Shown piece by piece: positions 36,515 through 45,982 of a DNA stretch of 64,000 nt; position 1 is the stretch's first letter, and each line of letters begins with the position of its first letter. The translations under genes and the position numbers were made by a program. This DNA comes from Arthrobacter sp. H-02-3 (lineage in GTDB: Bacteria; Actinomycetota; Actinomycetes; Actinomycetales; Micrococcaceae), in contig NZ_PYUI01000006.1 of the NCBI RefSeq assembly GCF_003097355.1, positions 62,001-126,000 of the forward strand, written 5' to 3'. Under the pieces are notes generated by a model that did no database searches, had not been told where the DNA came from, and saw nothing but the letters and a program-made list of their open reading frames with translations.

Positions 36515-37780
36515 ATGACGTTCTCACTAGGCATCGTCGGCGCCGGGCAGTTCGCAGGTGCCTTCGCCAAACTCTTCGACGCCCACCCCGCAATCTCAGA
36601 AGTCCACGTCACCGACGTCCTGCCGGAACGGGCCGAGGCCCTCCGGGAGCGGCTCGGCCTCGCAGGCACTTATCCCAGTTTCGAGGCCATGCTCGACGGC
36701 GGCCTGGACGCCGTGGCGATCTTCACCCAGCGCTGGACGCACGGGCCGCTGGTCTTGCAGGCGCTCCGCGCCGGCAAGCACGTCTACTCGGCCGTGCCGA
36801 TGGCTGTCAGCGAGGACGAGATCGCCCGGATCATCGAGGCCGTCCGCGAGACGGGCCTGACCTACATGATGGGCGAGACAAGCTACTACAACCCCGCAAC
36901 GGTGTACGCCCGCAAGCGCCGGGCCGAGGGCGCGTTCGGCCGAATTTTCTATGCCGAGGGCGACTACGTGCACGACATGGACCTGGGCTTTTACGAGGCC
37001 TACCAGTACAGCGGCGGGGAGGACTGGAAGCGCACCGCCAGCTACCCGCCTATGCTGTACCCCACCCACTCCACCGGCGGGGTGCTGGGCGCGATCGGCG
37101 GCCACGCCGTCAGCGTCAGCTGCATTGGCGTCCCCGACGAGCGCGGCGACGGTGTCTTCGACAAAGACGTCAGCATGTTCGGCAACGATTTCTCCAACGC
37201 GACCGCACTTTTCGAACTCTCCAGCGGCGGGTCCATGCGCATCAACGAGATGCGCCGCGTCGGCTACCCCTCCCACCTGCGCGAAAGCCGCTTCCGCTAC
37301 TTCGGCACCGAAGCCAGCTTCGAGCAGCTGGCCCTGGTCAGCGTGTGGCAGGACAAGGAATCCGTGACCGATGTCAGTGCGGAACTGGCCACACACGCCA
37401 CGCTCGACGCCGACGATCCGGCGCTGGCCGGCGTCGCACCGGCCCTGCGGGACGCCTTCACCTCCGGAATGGCCGCCGTGCACGACGCCGGCCGGCTGCC
37501 CGCCGAATTCCGCGGACTGCACAACGGGCACGAGGGCAGCCACCACTTCCTGGTGGACGACTTCGCCACCGCCGTCGACACCGGGACGCTCCCGCCTGTC
37601 AACGCCTGGGAGGCAGCCCGCTACACCCTCCCGGGGATAGTGGCGCACGAGTCCGCCCTCCGCGGCGGGGAGCGGCTGCCCGTGCCGGACCACGGCGACG
37701 CCCCGGCCCGGCTGCCCACACACGGACCTGTTGGAGAGGCGTCTGACGGGGAAGGCGTTGCCGGGGAAGCCCGGCGGTAG
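36515..37780 (+). CDS. Gfo/Idh/MocA-family oxidoreductase
   Basis: 421 aa NAD(P)-dependent sugar dehydrogenase fold: Rossmann N-terminus LGIVGAGQFAGAFAKLFDAHP, the EKP-type position here reads SAVPMAVSEDE, and the C-terminal domain with YPPMLYPTHSTGGVLGAIGGHAVS. The Lys of the family EKP motif is replaced (AVPMA), so dehydrogenase activity is uncertain. The ATG at 36515 was chosen because the domain begins there; longer reading covers the operator. It is 1 nt from the lacI-family gene. Confidence 0.85.
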   Translation: MTFSLGIVGAGQFAGAFAKLFDAHPAISEVHVTDVLPERAEALRERLGLAGTYPSFEAMLDGGLDAVAIFTQRWTHGPLVLQALRAGKHVYSAVPMAVSEDEIARIIEAVRETGLTYMMGETSYYNPATVYARKRRAEGAFGRIFYAEGDYVHDMDLGFYEAYQYSGGEDWKRTASYPPMLYPTHSTGGVLGAIGGHAVSVSCIGVPDERGDGVFDKDVSMFGNDFSNATALFELSSGGSMRINEMRRVGYPSHLRESRFRYFGTEASFEQLALVSVWQDKESVTDVSAELATHATLDADDPALAGVAPALRDAFTSGMAAVHDAGRLPAEFRGLHNGHEGSHHFLVDDFATAVDTGTLPPVNAWEAARYTLPGIVAHESALRGGERLPVPDHGDAPARLPTHGPVGEASDGEGVAGEARR

Positions 37781-37781
37781 C

Positions 37782-38861
37782 ATGGTCACTGTGCCACACT
37801 CGCCAGCTTCCGCCAGGCCCACGATCACCCGCAAAGACGTGGCCAGGCTGGCCGGCGTCAGCACCGCCGTCGTCAGCTATGTGGTTAACGGCGGACCCAA
37901 GCGGGTCTCCCCGGTGACGGCCGCCAAGGTGCGCGAGGCCATCAGCGCCCTCGGATACCGGCCGAACGCCGCGGCGCGGGCACTGAAGCTGGGCTCCAGC
38001 GAGATGCTCGGCATGGTGGTCCCGGACACCACCAACCCCTTCTTCGCCACCCTGGCCCGCGCCGTGGAGGAAGCCGCCGCCGCCCGCGGCTACGCCCTGC
38101 TGCTGGCCAACTCGGGCGGATCGGCGGCCAACGAGCGCCGCCAGGTCAGGAACCTCGCCAGCCGCCGCGTGGACGGGGTCTTCCTCTCCAGCGTGCTGTT
38201 CGAACCGGACCTGACCGAACTCGAGCATTCCGAGATCCCCGCCGTGCTGCTCAACCACAGCAGCGAGGTGCCGGGCTTCAACTCGGTGGGCGTGGAGCTG
38301 CTTGAAGGCTCCCGGCGTGCCGTCGAGCACCTGGTGGGCCACGGCCACCGCAACATCGCGCTGGTCATGGGTATGAACTCCGGCAACGATCTGGATGCCC
38401 GCGAGGTCGGGTGGCAGCAGGGCCTCGCGGAAGCCGGGCTTCCGGAAGGGCCCATTCTGCGCTGCGACTTCGACCGGCAGGGCGGCTACCGGGCCGGTCA
38501 ACGGCTGCTCGCCTCCGCGGACCGGCCCACCGCCGTTTTTGTCAGCTCCGACCTCCAAGCGGTCGGGCTGCTGCGGGCCGTGTCCGAGGCCGGCCTGCGG
38601 GTCCCAGAGGACCTGGCGGTCTTCTCCTTCGACGGCTCGGCCGAGGCGGAGTACAGCTGGCCGCCGCTGAGCACGGTCGTGCAGCCAGTCCAGGCCATGG
38701 CCGAGGCCGCCGTCGAAGCGCTCATCGACTTCGACGGCGTGTCTCCAACCCGGAACAGGATCTTCCCCGTGGACCTGGTCCTCCGGGCCTCCTGCGGCTG
38801 CGTGCCCGTGCCCGCCGCCGCGGCGGCCGCTCCGGGTCTGCCTGCCGGGCCTGCCAGCTAA
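37782..38861 (+). CDS. LacI-family transcriptional regulator
   Basis: 359 aa. HTH and hinge: ITRKDVARLAGVSTAVVSYVVNGGPKRVSPVTAAKVREAISALGYRPNAAARAL (about 13-66). The periplasmic-binding-like domain follows: LGMVVPDTTNPFFATLARAVEEAA, VERLV-like EHLVGHGHRNIALVMG, and DLAVFSFDGSAEAEYSWPPLSTVVQP. It probably controls the divergent importer, this operon and GH32. It starts 1 nt after the oxidoreductase stop, with GGGGAAG upstream. Confidence 0.9.
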   Translation: MVTVPHSPASARPTITRKDVARLAGVSTAVVSYVVNGGPKRVSPVTAAKVREAISALGYRPNAAARALKLGSSEMLGMVVPDTTNPFFATLARAVEEAAAARGYALLLANSGGSAANERRQVRNLASRRVDGVFLSSVLFEPDLTELEHSEIPAVLLNHSSEVPGFNSVGVELLEGSRRAVEHLVGHGHRNIALVMGMNSGNDLDAREVGWQQGLAEAGLPEGPILRCDFDRQGGYRAGQRLLASADRPTAVFVSSDLQAVGLLRAVSEAGLRVPEDLAVFSFDGSAEAEYSWPPLSTVVQPVQAMAEAAVEALIDFDGVSPTRNRIFPVDLVLRASCGCVPVPAAAAAAPGLPAGPAS

Positions 38862-38960
38862 CGTTCCCGCCCCCGCACGTCCCCCTTCTCCGTACCGTTC
38901 CCCGTTCCACATACCGGGCGCGTTGATGAGCCGCGCCTTGCCGAGCCCCCAGAGGTCCAC

Positions 38961-40559
38961 ATGAATGTCCCCGCATCTGCTGTTGTTTCTGCTGTGCCGG
39001 AAGCGGCCGCGTCCCTGCCGCTATCCTCCGACCCGTTCCGGCCCGAGTGGCACTACTCGGCCGGCAAGAACTGGCTCAACGACCCCAACGGGCTGATCCA
39101 CCTGAACGGCACGTACCACCTCTTCTACCAACACAACCCTTCCGGAGACGCCTGGGGGAACATGTCCTGGGGTCACGCGACATCGGCGGATCTCCTGCAC
39201 TGGGAAGAACAGCCGGTCGCCATTTCCTGCGACGGGAACGAGGCGATATTCTCGGGCTCCGTGGTGCTCGACCCGGACAACACCAGCGGCTTCGGCACCC
39301 CCGGGAAGCCGCCGCTGGTGGCGGTCTACACCAGCGCGTACACCGACGCTTCGCCGCTGCGCGGGCGGCAGGCCCAGTCTTTGGCCTACAGCCTGGACCG
39401 GGGACAGACTTGGACCAAGTACGTCGGCAACCCCGTCCTGGACCGCACTTCTGCCAACTTCCGCGACCCCAAGGTGTTCCGCTACGACGGCCCCGAGGGA
39501 AGCTACTGGGTGATGGCCGCGGTGGAGGCCACGGACTGTGTGGTGGTCCTCTACCGGTCGACGAACCTGAAGGACTGGGAATTCTTGAGCAGCTTTGGCC
39601 CCGCGAACGCCACCGGCGGTGACTGGGAGTGCCCTGACCTCTTCCCCCTCGCGGTGGACGGCGACCCGGCCGACACCAAATGGGTCCTGGTGGTCAACCT
39701 CAATCCGGGCGGCATTGCCGGCGGCTCGGGCGCCCAGTACTTCGTGGGCACGTTCGACGGCGTGCACTTCCGTTCGGAGACCACGGTCACCGAGGGCCTC
39801 CAGCCGGACGGAAGCCGGATGCCGGACTATGCCTGGCTCGACCGGGGACGGGACTACTACGCGGCCGTTTCGTTCAATGACGCCCCCGGCGGCCGCCGGA
39901 TCATGATCGGCTGGATGAACAACTGGGACTACGCGGGCAAGACACCAACCAAGGGCTGGCGCGGCGCCATGTCCCTGGCGCGGGAAGTCACCCTGACGCG
40001 GCTGCCCTCCGGCGGCGTCGTCCTGCGGCAGGCGGCAGTCGATCCCTTCGACGGACTGGACGACGCCCCGGACGTCCACCGGATCCCCCTGGGGTCCCGG
40101 GAACTCCACCCCGGAACCGTGGACCTTGTGGCGCCGGATTCGGACGCCGCCGTCGGGGCCGCCGTATCGACCGCCGCTTCAGCCGCCGCGCGCATCGACG
40201 TCGAGATCGAGCCCGGAACCGCCGCCAGGGTGGGTCTCCTGCTCCGGACGGGCGGCGCCGAGCGGACCGTACTGGCCTATGACACCGCCACGTCGAGGCT
40301 GTCCCTGGACCGTCGGGAGTCCGGCGCCGTGGAATTCCACGAGGGTTTCGCCTCGGTGGAACACGTTCACGTGCCTCTCGACGCCGGGCGGCTGCGGCTA
40401 CAGGTATACCTGGACGCCTGCTCGGTGGAGGTCTTCGCCCAGGACGGCCTGGCCGTCCTCACGGACCTCGTCTTCCCGGCGGAATCCAGCACCGGAATGG
40501 CGTTGTTCGCGGAGGGCCACGGAGCGAGGGTACGGATGCTGGACATCCGGCGCCGCTAG
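38961..40559 (+). CDS. Glycoside hydrolase family 32 (levanase/invertase type beta-fructosidase)
   Basis: 532 aa. It cleaves terminal beta-fructose from sucrose, raffinose or fructans. Catalytic signature: nucleophile Asp41 in WLNDPNG, transition-state Asp169 in FRDP, and acid/base Glu223 in WECPD. The five-blade propeller (about 25-340) is followed by a C-terminal beta-sandwich (SVEVFAQDGLAVLTDLVF). No signal peptide is clear, so it probably acts inside the cell after import. With GH36 it can dismantle raffinose entirely. It is 99 bp after the LacI gene. Confidence 0.92.
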   Translation: MNVPASAVVSAVPEAAASLPLSSDPFRPEWHYSAGKNWLNDPNGLIHLNGTYHLFYQHNPSGDAWGNMSWGHATSADLLHWEEQPVAISCDGNEAIFSGSVVLDPDNTSGFGTPGKPPLVAVYTSAYTDASPLRGRQAQSLAYSLDRGQTWTKYVGNPVLDRTSANFRDPKVFRYDGPEGSYWVMAAVEATDCVVVLYRSTNLKDWEFLSSFGPANATGGDWECPDLFPLAVDGDPADTKWVLVVNLNPGGIAGGSGAQYFVGTFDGVHFRSETTVTEGLQPDGSRMPDYAWLDRGRDYYAAVSFNDAPGGRRIMIGWMNNWDYAGKTPTKGWRGAMSLAREVTLTRLPSGGVVLRQAAVDPFDGLDDAPDVHRIPLGSRELHPGTVDLVAPDSDAAVGAAVSTAASAAARIDVEIEPGTAARVGLLLRTGGAERTVLAYDTATSRLSLDRRESGAVEFHEGFASVEHVHVPLDAGRLRLQVYLDACSVEVFAQDGLAVLTDLVFPAESSTGMALFAEGHGARVRMLDIRRR

Positions 40560-40595
40560 GCTCGCGTGCCGTTGAATTCTCCGGGTTCCGCCGCG

Positions 40596-40692
40596 GAGAT
40601 TCCCCACCTTCAACGGCGCGACGCCGCCAAGTGCCGGCGGTTCGGCGAAACACGCCGGCCGGATCCCGCAAACATGGGGAAACCCCGACGCC
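40596..40692 (-). repeat. Dispersed palindromic intergenic repeat, family 1, copy B
   Basis: 97-bp inverted relative of 14060-14155. Read on the minus strand it begins GGCGTCGGGGTTTCCCCA, carries GGCGTGTT-CGCCGAACCGCCGGC in the centre and ends GTTGAAGGTGGGGAATCTC. The middle segments diverge from copy A. It lies just past the GH32 gene. Confidence 0.75.
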
Positions 40693-40739
40693 GTTTGCCC
40701 GACACTAAAGCAACAGCCGCCACCGGCATTTCTTGGTAG

Positions 40740-40886
40740 CCGACTTTCCTCCTGTTCCGCGGGTCCGCCGCGGTTGCGGGGGCCGGAGCCGCGATCGGCG
40801 GCATCCTCGGCGGGGCGGCGGGCGCCGGACTGGGAACGGTCATTGGTGGTGTTGCCGGCAAGATCGTGGATGAGTGCTTGTCCTGA
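40740..40886 (+). pseudogene. Remnant of a glycine-zipper protein gene
   Basis: An open frame without any start codon, following a TAG at 40737, encodes PTFLLFRGSAAVAGAGAAI then GGILGGAAGAGLGTVIGG and VAGKIVDECLS. The GxxxG-rich segment is typical of glycine-zipper membrane proteins and some bacteriocin-like peptides. The lost N-terminus and the adjacent repeat suggest decay. The rest of 40887-40990 shows nothing. Confidence 0.5.
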
Positions 40887-40993
40887 CCCTTGTTTGTTCT
40901 GAGCCCTGTTTGTCCTGGCCTCGGGCGCCGGGGTAGGGGGACGACTGAATGCCCTGACCGGGTCCATGATGCGGAGAGTTTCCGACGACACCC

Positions 40994-41034
40994 AAAATTC
41001 CTACCGATACCTGAATTCCGGTGTCGGTAGGAAT
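40994..41034 (-). terminator. Terminator of the GntR gene
   Basis: 15-bp stem with one mismatch: ATTCCTACCGATACC (40997-41011) against GGTGTCGGTAGGAAT (41020-41034). On the minus strand it is followed by a TTT run. It lies 52 nt past the gntR stop. Confidence 0.75.
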
Positions 41035-41086
41035 ATTGCGCGTCGCAGGGCCGACTGAGCGTCGCCGGGCTGTCCTGACCGGCCGC

Positions 41087-41851
41087 TCAGTCCCCGTGGA
41101 CGGCGGCCTGGCGCTCTTCGGAACGGTCCAGGTAGGCCAGCAACAGGTCCCCGGCACGGTTCAGGTCGCCGGCTTCCAGGGCCGCGCAAATTTCCTCGTT
41201 GTCCGCCAGCCAGCCCCGGTAGAAGTGCGCATCCAGGGTGGCCTTGTGGAAAAAGAGCCGCATCTCGGCCAGGACCTGGGCCATGATCGTGTCCAGCCGC
41301 CGGCTGCCGGCCAGGGCCACGATCGCGCCGTGGAAATGCTGGTTGGCGTTGCCCAGGGCCTCTTCGTCGCCGGCGGCGGCCGCGGCTTTGCCCTCTTCCA
41401 CGGCCGCGCGGACCGCTGCCACGCGCTCGGGGCTGCCGCCGCCGCGGATGGCGCTCACCTCGATGGCGCGGCGCACCGCGTAGACGTCGTGGATGTCCCC
41501 GGCCTCCAGGCTGGCCACAAAGACGCCGCGGTTCGGGTGGCGGACCACCAAGCGCTCGGCCGCAAGCTCCGCGAAGGCCTCGCGGACGGTGTTACGGGAG
41601 ACGCCCAGATCCTCCGCGATGGTCGATTCCGTGAGCCGGGCTCCCGGCAGGAGCAGCCCCTCCGCCAGTTGCAGGCGCAGTTCAGCCGCTACGCGGTCCG
41701 CCACGGACGGCACCGCCACGCGCAGCCGTGCCGCCGCACCCAGGGCAGCCCCTGCCGCGGCCTCGCGCTTCTTATCCGCCGCGGCGCCGGCGCCCGCCCC
41801 GCTTCGAGGCGTGGCGGGAAGGACTCGGGATCCTGCTTCGGAGCTGGTCAT
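41087..41851 (-). CDS. GntR-family (FadR/FCD subgroup) transcriptional regulator
   Basis: 254 aa. An Ala-rich N-terminal extension (about 45 residues) precedes the winged helix VADRVAAELRLQLAEGLLLPGARLTESTIAEDLGVSRNTVREAFAELAAERLV, then an all-helical FCD domain with metal-ligand-like residues (DVYAVRRAIE, NQHFHGAIVALAG, DNEEICAALEAGD). It is divergent from pxpA and probably regulates the 5-oxoproline operon. Confidence 0.9.
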   Translation of the reverse strand: MTSSEAGSRVLPATPRSGAGAGAAADKKREAAAGAALGAAARLRVAVPSVADRVAAELRLQLAEGLLLPGARLTESTIAEDLGVSRNTVREAFAELAAERLVVRHPNRGVFVASLEAGDIHDVYAVRRAIEVSAIRGGGSPERVAAVRAAVEEGKAAAAAGDEEALGNANQHFHGAIVALAGSRRLDTIMAQVLAEMRLFFHKATLDAHFYRGWLADNEEICAALEAGDLNRAGDLLLAYLDRSEERQAAVHGD

Positions 41852-41882
41852 ACTCCAGAATTTACACGATCGTCACATCGTT

Positions 41883-41907
41883 GGATTGAAGAATCGTTGA
41901 ACAATCC
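41883..41907. promoter_or_regulatory. Putative GntR operator before pxpA
   Basis: GGATTG (41883-41888) and CAATCC (41902-41907) form an inverted repeat with a 13-nt centre in the divergent gntR/pxpA region. TAGATA (41925-41930) downstream is a possible -10 for pxpA. This is position-based inference. Confidence 0.45.
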
Positions 41908-41958
41908 GAACTTTTGGTGCATCCTAGATAGGGGCCCAATCATGAGATGAGGATCACA

Positions 41959-42717
41959 ATGGGAACGATCGACCTGAACAGCGACGTCGGCGAGTCGTAC
42001 GGGCGGTGGACGCTGGGGGACGATATGGCGATGTTTCGCTCCGTCTCAAGCGCCAACGTGGCGTGCGGATTCCACGCCGGCGACCCCAGCGTGATCCGCC
42101 TGACCTGCCGCGAGGCCGTTGCTGCAGGCGTCATGATCGGAGCGCACGTCGGCTACCGCGATCTCGCCGGTTTCGGCCGCCGATTCCTGGACATCGATCC
42201 CGGCGAACTGGCGGACGACGTCGTTTACCAGATCGGCGCCCTGCAGGCCCTGGCAGCGGCAGAAGGCGGCAAGGTGGCCTACGTGAAGCCGCACGGCGGA
42301 CTCTACAACGCGATCGTGGCGCACACCGCGCAGGCGCGCGCCGTCGTCGAGGCCGTGAAATCGGTGGACCCGAACCTGCCGATCCTGGGCCTTCCGGGCT
42401 CGGAGGTGCTGCGCCTGGCCGAGGCCGCCGGTCTCCGGGCCGTCACCGAAGCCTTCGCCGACCGGGCCTACAACCCGGACGGCACGCTCGTCTCCCGCAC
42501 GCTGCCCGGTGCGGTCCTGCACGACCACACGGAGGTCACGGAGCATGTCCTCCGGATGGCCACCGATTCCGCCGTCCGCACGATTGACGGCTCCATCCTG
42601 AAGATCCGTGCGGAGAGCATCTGCGTGCACGGAGACTCCCCCGGAGCCGTCACCATGGCCGCGGCCGTCCGCGAGGCGCTCAACGCCGCTGGAATCACCA
42701 CGGCCGCGTTCGTCTAA
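41959..42717 (+). CDS. pxpA: 5-oxoprolinase subunit A (LamB/YcsF family)
   Basis: 252 aa: [51 protein letters not shown] and [12 protein letters not shown], the full family signature. With PxpB and PxpC it opens 5-oxoproline (pyroglutamate) to glutamate using ATP. The ATG at 41959 was chosen over 41947 because GAGGA lies at proper distance. First gene of the pxpA-MFS-pxpBC-biotin carboxylase operon. Confidence 0.93.
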   Translation: MGTIDLNSDVGESYGRWTLGDDMAMFRSVSSANVACGFHAGDPSVIRLTCREAVAAGVMIGAHVGYRDLAGFGRRFLDIDPGELADDVVYQIGALQALAAAEGGKVAYVKPHGGLYNAIVAHTAQARAVVEAVKSVDPNLPILGLPGSEVLRLAEAAGLRAVTEAFADRAYNPDGTLVSRTLPGAVLHDHTEVTEHVLRMATDSAVRTIDGSILKIRAESICVHGDSPGAVTMAAAVREALNAAGITTAAFV

Positions 42718-42857
42718 GAGTGATCCCGGAAGGCAAGGCCTCCATCCGGGCCGACGCTCGCAGCACCACAGCATCGCAGCATCACAGCGGATCCACCCGG
42801 TTCCCCCGACCGCACACCACGCAACAGGCAGCACCCCGCACACCTGGAGGAAAAATC

Positions 42858-44195
42858 ATGACCACACCGCAGCAGGCCACCCCGGCCGCCAGCAAGAGGA
42901 AGCTGCCGCCCGGCGCCGTCAAGGCCTACATCGCGAGCCTCACCGGCACGTCGCTGGAATACTACGACTTCGCGATCTACTCGGTGGCGTCGGCACTGAT
43001 CTTCCCGAAGATCTTCTTTCCCGTGGGCGATGAGCTGGTCGGCCTGCTGCTGTCCTTCTCCACGTTCGCGGTCGGCTACCTCGCCCGCCCCATCGGCGGC
43101 GTGATCTTCGGCCGGCTCGGCGACAAGATCGGCCGCAAGCATGTCCTGGTGGTCACCCTCATGCTGATCGGCGTCGCCACCGTGCTCATCGGCGTGTTGC
43201 CCGGCTACGCGGCCATCGGCGTCGCTGCCCCGGCGATCCTGGTCCTGTTGCGCCTGGCGCAGGGTATCGGCGTCGGCGGCGAATGGGGCGGGGCCGTCCT
43301 GCTCTCCAGCGAATTCGGCAATGCCCGGAAGCGCGGCTTCTGGTCCTCGGCCGCCCAGATCGGCCCGCCCGCCGGCAACCTGATGGCCAACGGCGTCCTG
43401 GCCCTCCTCGCGGCAACCCTCAGCACCGAGGCCTTCCTCTCCTGGGGCTGGCGCGTGGCCTTCCTCGCCTCCGCCCTCCTAGTGGTCTTCGGCCTCCTGA
43501 TCCGGCTCAAGCTCGAGGAAACCCCCGTCTTCAAGGCCATCCAGGCCCACGGCGAGGCACCCAAGGCCCCCATCAAGGAGGTCTTCACCAAAGAACCCCG
43601 CGCCCTCGTGGCCGCCGCCCTGTCCCGGATCTGCCCCGACGTGCTCTACTCCCTGTTCACGGTGTTCGTGGCCCTCTACGCCACCAAACAGCTGGGCATG
43701 ACCACCGGCAACGTCCTCGGCGCCATCCTGATCGGCTCCGCCTTCCAGCTGTTCCTGATCCCCGCCGCCGGTGCACTCACGGACCGCTTCAACCGCCGCC
43801 TCGTCTACGGCATCGCGACGGTCGCAACCGCCCTGTACATCCCGCTGTTCTTCCTCATGATCCAGGGCAAGTCCGTGCTCATGCTGACCATCGGCGTCGT
43901 GATCGGCCTGGCGCTTCACGCCTTCATGTACGGCCCGCAGGCCGCCTTCATCACCGAGCAGTTCCCCGCCCGCCTGCGCTACGCCGGCAGCTCGCTGGCC
44001 TACACCCTTGCCGGTGTGATCGGCGGCGCCGTGGCGCCCCTGATCTTCACCGCCCTCTTCGCCGCGACCGGCAACTGGTACCTGATCGCCGGCTACCTGG
44101 CCGTTGCCGCCGTCGTAACCGTGATCGGCCTGGCCATCGGCCGGAACCCGCAGACCCAGGAGGAAGAGCGGCTCCTGCAGACAGCCCACGCCTGA
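42858..44195 (+). CDS. MFS transporter, metabolite:H+ symporter family
   Basis: 445 aa with 12 membrane segments. MHS-subfamily features: SLTGTSLEYYDFAIYSVASALIFPKIFFP, GRLGDKIGRKHVLV, RLAQGIGVGGEWGGAVLLSSEF and ITEQFPARLRYAGSSLAYTL. The ATG at 42858 has GGAGG 8 nt upstream. Given the genes around it, 5-oxoproline or a related organic acid is a likely substrate (inference). Confidence 0.9.
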   Translation: MTTPQQATPAASKRKLPPGAVKAYIASLTGTSLEYYDFAIYSVASALIFPKIFFPVGDELVGLLLSFSTFAVGYLARPIGGVIFGRLGDKIGRKHVLVVTLMLIGVATVLIGVLPGYAAIGVAAPAILVLLRLAQGIGVGGEWGGAVLLSSEFGNARKRGFWSSAAQIGPPAGNLMANGVLALLAATLSTEAFLSWGWRVAFLASALLVVFGLLIRLKLEETPVFKAIQAHGEAPKAPIKEVFTKEPRALVAAALSRICPDVLYSLFTVFVALYATKQLGMTTGNVLGAILIGSAFQLFLIPAAGALTDRFNRRLVYGIATVATALYIPLFFLMIQGKSVLMLTIGVVIGLALHAFMYGPQAAFITEQFPARLRYAGSSLAYTLAGVIGGAVAPLIFTALFAATGNWYLIAGYLAVAAVVTVIGLAIGRNPQTQEEERLLQTAHA

Positions 44196-44242
44196 GCGGC
44201 GCGGATCCTTTCAGGAAAACGGTGGCGATGATGGAGACAGCA

Positions 44243-45982
44243 ATGGAAACCCTGGCAGTTCAGAACGACGCGGTTCAGCAGGGCACGGTTCACAAGGTCC
44301 GCTCCGTGCGGGCGGTGGGAACCCGTGCCGTCCTGGCCGAGCTCTCCGGCACCCAGGACGTCCTTGCCCTGCAAGCACTCCTCCTCGAGACGCCGCTGCC
44401 GGGCCAGCAGGACATCCTGGCCGCCGCCGAGACCGTCCTGGTCAAGGCCGATTCCCCGGCCTCGGCCCGGCGGATCGCCGCCCGGCTGCTGCAGCTCGAC
44501 CTCACCGCCCCCGCGCAGCGCGGCGGCGAGCTGGTGGTCATCGACACCGTGTACGACGGCGAGGACCTCGCCGAAGTCGGCCGGCTCACCGGTCTGGGAG
44601 CCGAGGGCGTAATCGCCGCCCATTCCGGCCAGGTCTGGACCGTGGCCTTCGCCGGCTTCGCACCCGGCTTCGGCTACATGGTGGGGGAGAACGGGCAGCT
44701 GGAAGTGCCCCGCCGCAGCTCGCCCCGCACCGCTGTCCCCGCCGGCTCCGTGGCGCTGGCCGGCAACTATTCGGCCGTGTACCCGCGCCGCTCCCCGGGC
44801 GGCTGGCAGCTGATCGGCCGCACCAACGCCCGGATGTGGGACCTGGACCGGGAGCAGCCCGCCCTGGCCGCCCCCGGCCACCGGGTGCAGTTCCGCCCCG
44901 TCCGGGATGCAGTCGCGCTTGCAGCAGAGCCGGACGCTGAGCCAGTCGCGGAGCCGGCCGCCGAGTCCGTCGCCGGGCCGGCCCCGGAGCCCGCCATGGA
45001 AATTTCCGGATCCGTGCCGGAACCCGCCGTTATACAGGGCATCACCGCCGGGCTCCGGATCGTGTCGCCGGGCCTGCAGAGCCTCGTCCAGGACCTCGGC
45101 CGGCACGGCCACTCGGGCCTCGGCGTCTCCGCCGCCGGCGCGTTGGACCGGGCCTCGCTGCGCCGGGCCAACCGCCTCGTCGGGAACGCGCCGTCGGCCG
45201 CCGCCATCGAGACCGTCGCCGGCGGCCTCAAAGTCCAGGCCGCCGGGGATCAGGTCCTCGCGGTTGCGGGGGCGCCGTCGGAACTGAGCATCGAGTCGGC
45301 GCCGGACGGCGCCGGGGAGACCTGGCACCGCACCGCGCCGATGGCCACCCCCTTCGCGCTGCTCGACGGCGAAACGCTCAGCCTCGGCGCCCCGCAGAGC
45401 GGATTCCGCAGCTACCTCGCTGTCCGCGGCGGAGTGGACGTCTCCCCGGTGCTGGGCAGCCGCTCCACGGACACCATGTCCGGAATCGGCCCCGCACCCC
45501 TGACCGCCGGGCAGCTCCTTGCCGCTGGCGGCGAGGCCGAGTCCGGCGTCGTCGGGCACCCCGAGCTGCAGCCGGACTACCCCGGCACCGGGGTGACCGT
45601 CCTCGACGTCGTCCCCGGGCCGCGCGCCGACTGGTTCGGCCAGGCCGCCCTGGACTCTTTCACCGGCCAGGACTGGGAGGTGAAGCCGCAGTCCAACCGC
45701 GTCGGCATGCGGCTGGACGGGACGCCGCTGCAGCGCACCCGTCAAGGCGAGCTGCCCAGCGAAGGCACCGTGGCGGGCGCCCTCCAGATCCCGCCGGAGG
45801 GGCTGCCCGTGCTGTTCCTCGCCGACCACCCGATCACCGGCGGGTACCCGGTGATCGCCGTGGTGGTCGACTCCCAGCTGGACCTCGCCGCGCAGGTCCC
45901 CATCGGCGGGAAGATCCGCTTCCGCTGGGCCGAATCCAGCACCCTCGAACACAACACCACCGAAAAAGAAGTGAGTAACTGA
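44243..45982 (+). CDS. pxpBC: 5-oxoprolinase subunits B and C fused (KipI-KipA fusion)
   Basis: 579 aa fusion. PxpB part (about residues 10-205): [31 protein letters not shown] and [30 protein letters not shown] linker of about 45 residues rich in Glu-Pro-Ala follows. PxpC part: [62 protein letters not shown] and [11 protein letters not shown]. The ATG at 44243 has GGAG 6 nt upstream; ATGs at 44228 and 44231 are alternatives. It overlaps the biotin carboxylase start (TGATG). Confidence 0.9.
   Translation: METLAVQNDAVQQGTVHKVRSVRAVGTRAVLAELSGTQDVLALQALLLETPLPGQQDILAAAETVLVKADSPASARRIAARLLQLDLTAPAQRGGELVVIDTVYDGEDLAEVGRLTGLGAEGVIAAHSGQVWTVAFAGFAPGFGYMVGENGQLEVPRRSSPRTAVPAGSVALAGNYSAVYPRRSPGGWQLIGRTNARMWDLDREQPALAAPGHRVQFRPVRDAVALAAEPDAEPVAEPAAESVAGPAPEPAMEISGSVPEPAVIQGITAGLRIVSPGLQSLVQDLGRHGHSGLGVSAAGALDRASLRRANRLVGNAPSAAAIETVAGGLKVQAAGDQVLAVAGAPSELSIESAPDGAGETWHRTAPMATPFALLDGETLSLGAPQSGFRSYLAVRGGVDVSPVLGSRSTDTMSGIGPAPLTAGQLLAAGGEAESGVVGHPELQPDYPGTGVTVLDVVPGPRADWFGQAALDSFTGQDWEVKPQSNRVGMRLDGTPLQRTRQGELPSEGTVAGALQIPPEGLPVLFLADHPITGGYPVIAVVVDSQLDLAAQVPIGGKIRFRWAESSTLEHNTTEKEVSN

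Noticed and set aside
37782..38861. LacI regulator as ligand for GGTATACC palindromes
   Set aside because: It lies 15 kb away in a sugar locus with its own different palindrome (ATCAGGT...ACCTGAT).
43283..44242. N-terminal extension of the pxpBC frame through the MFS gene
   Set aside because: The frame is open but lies inside the MFS coding region and gives Arg/Pro-rich sequence without homology; the pxpB domain starts after 44243.
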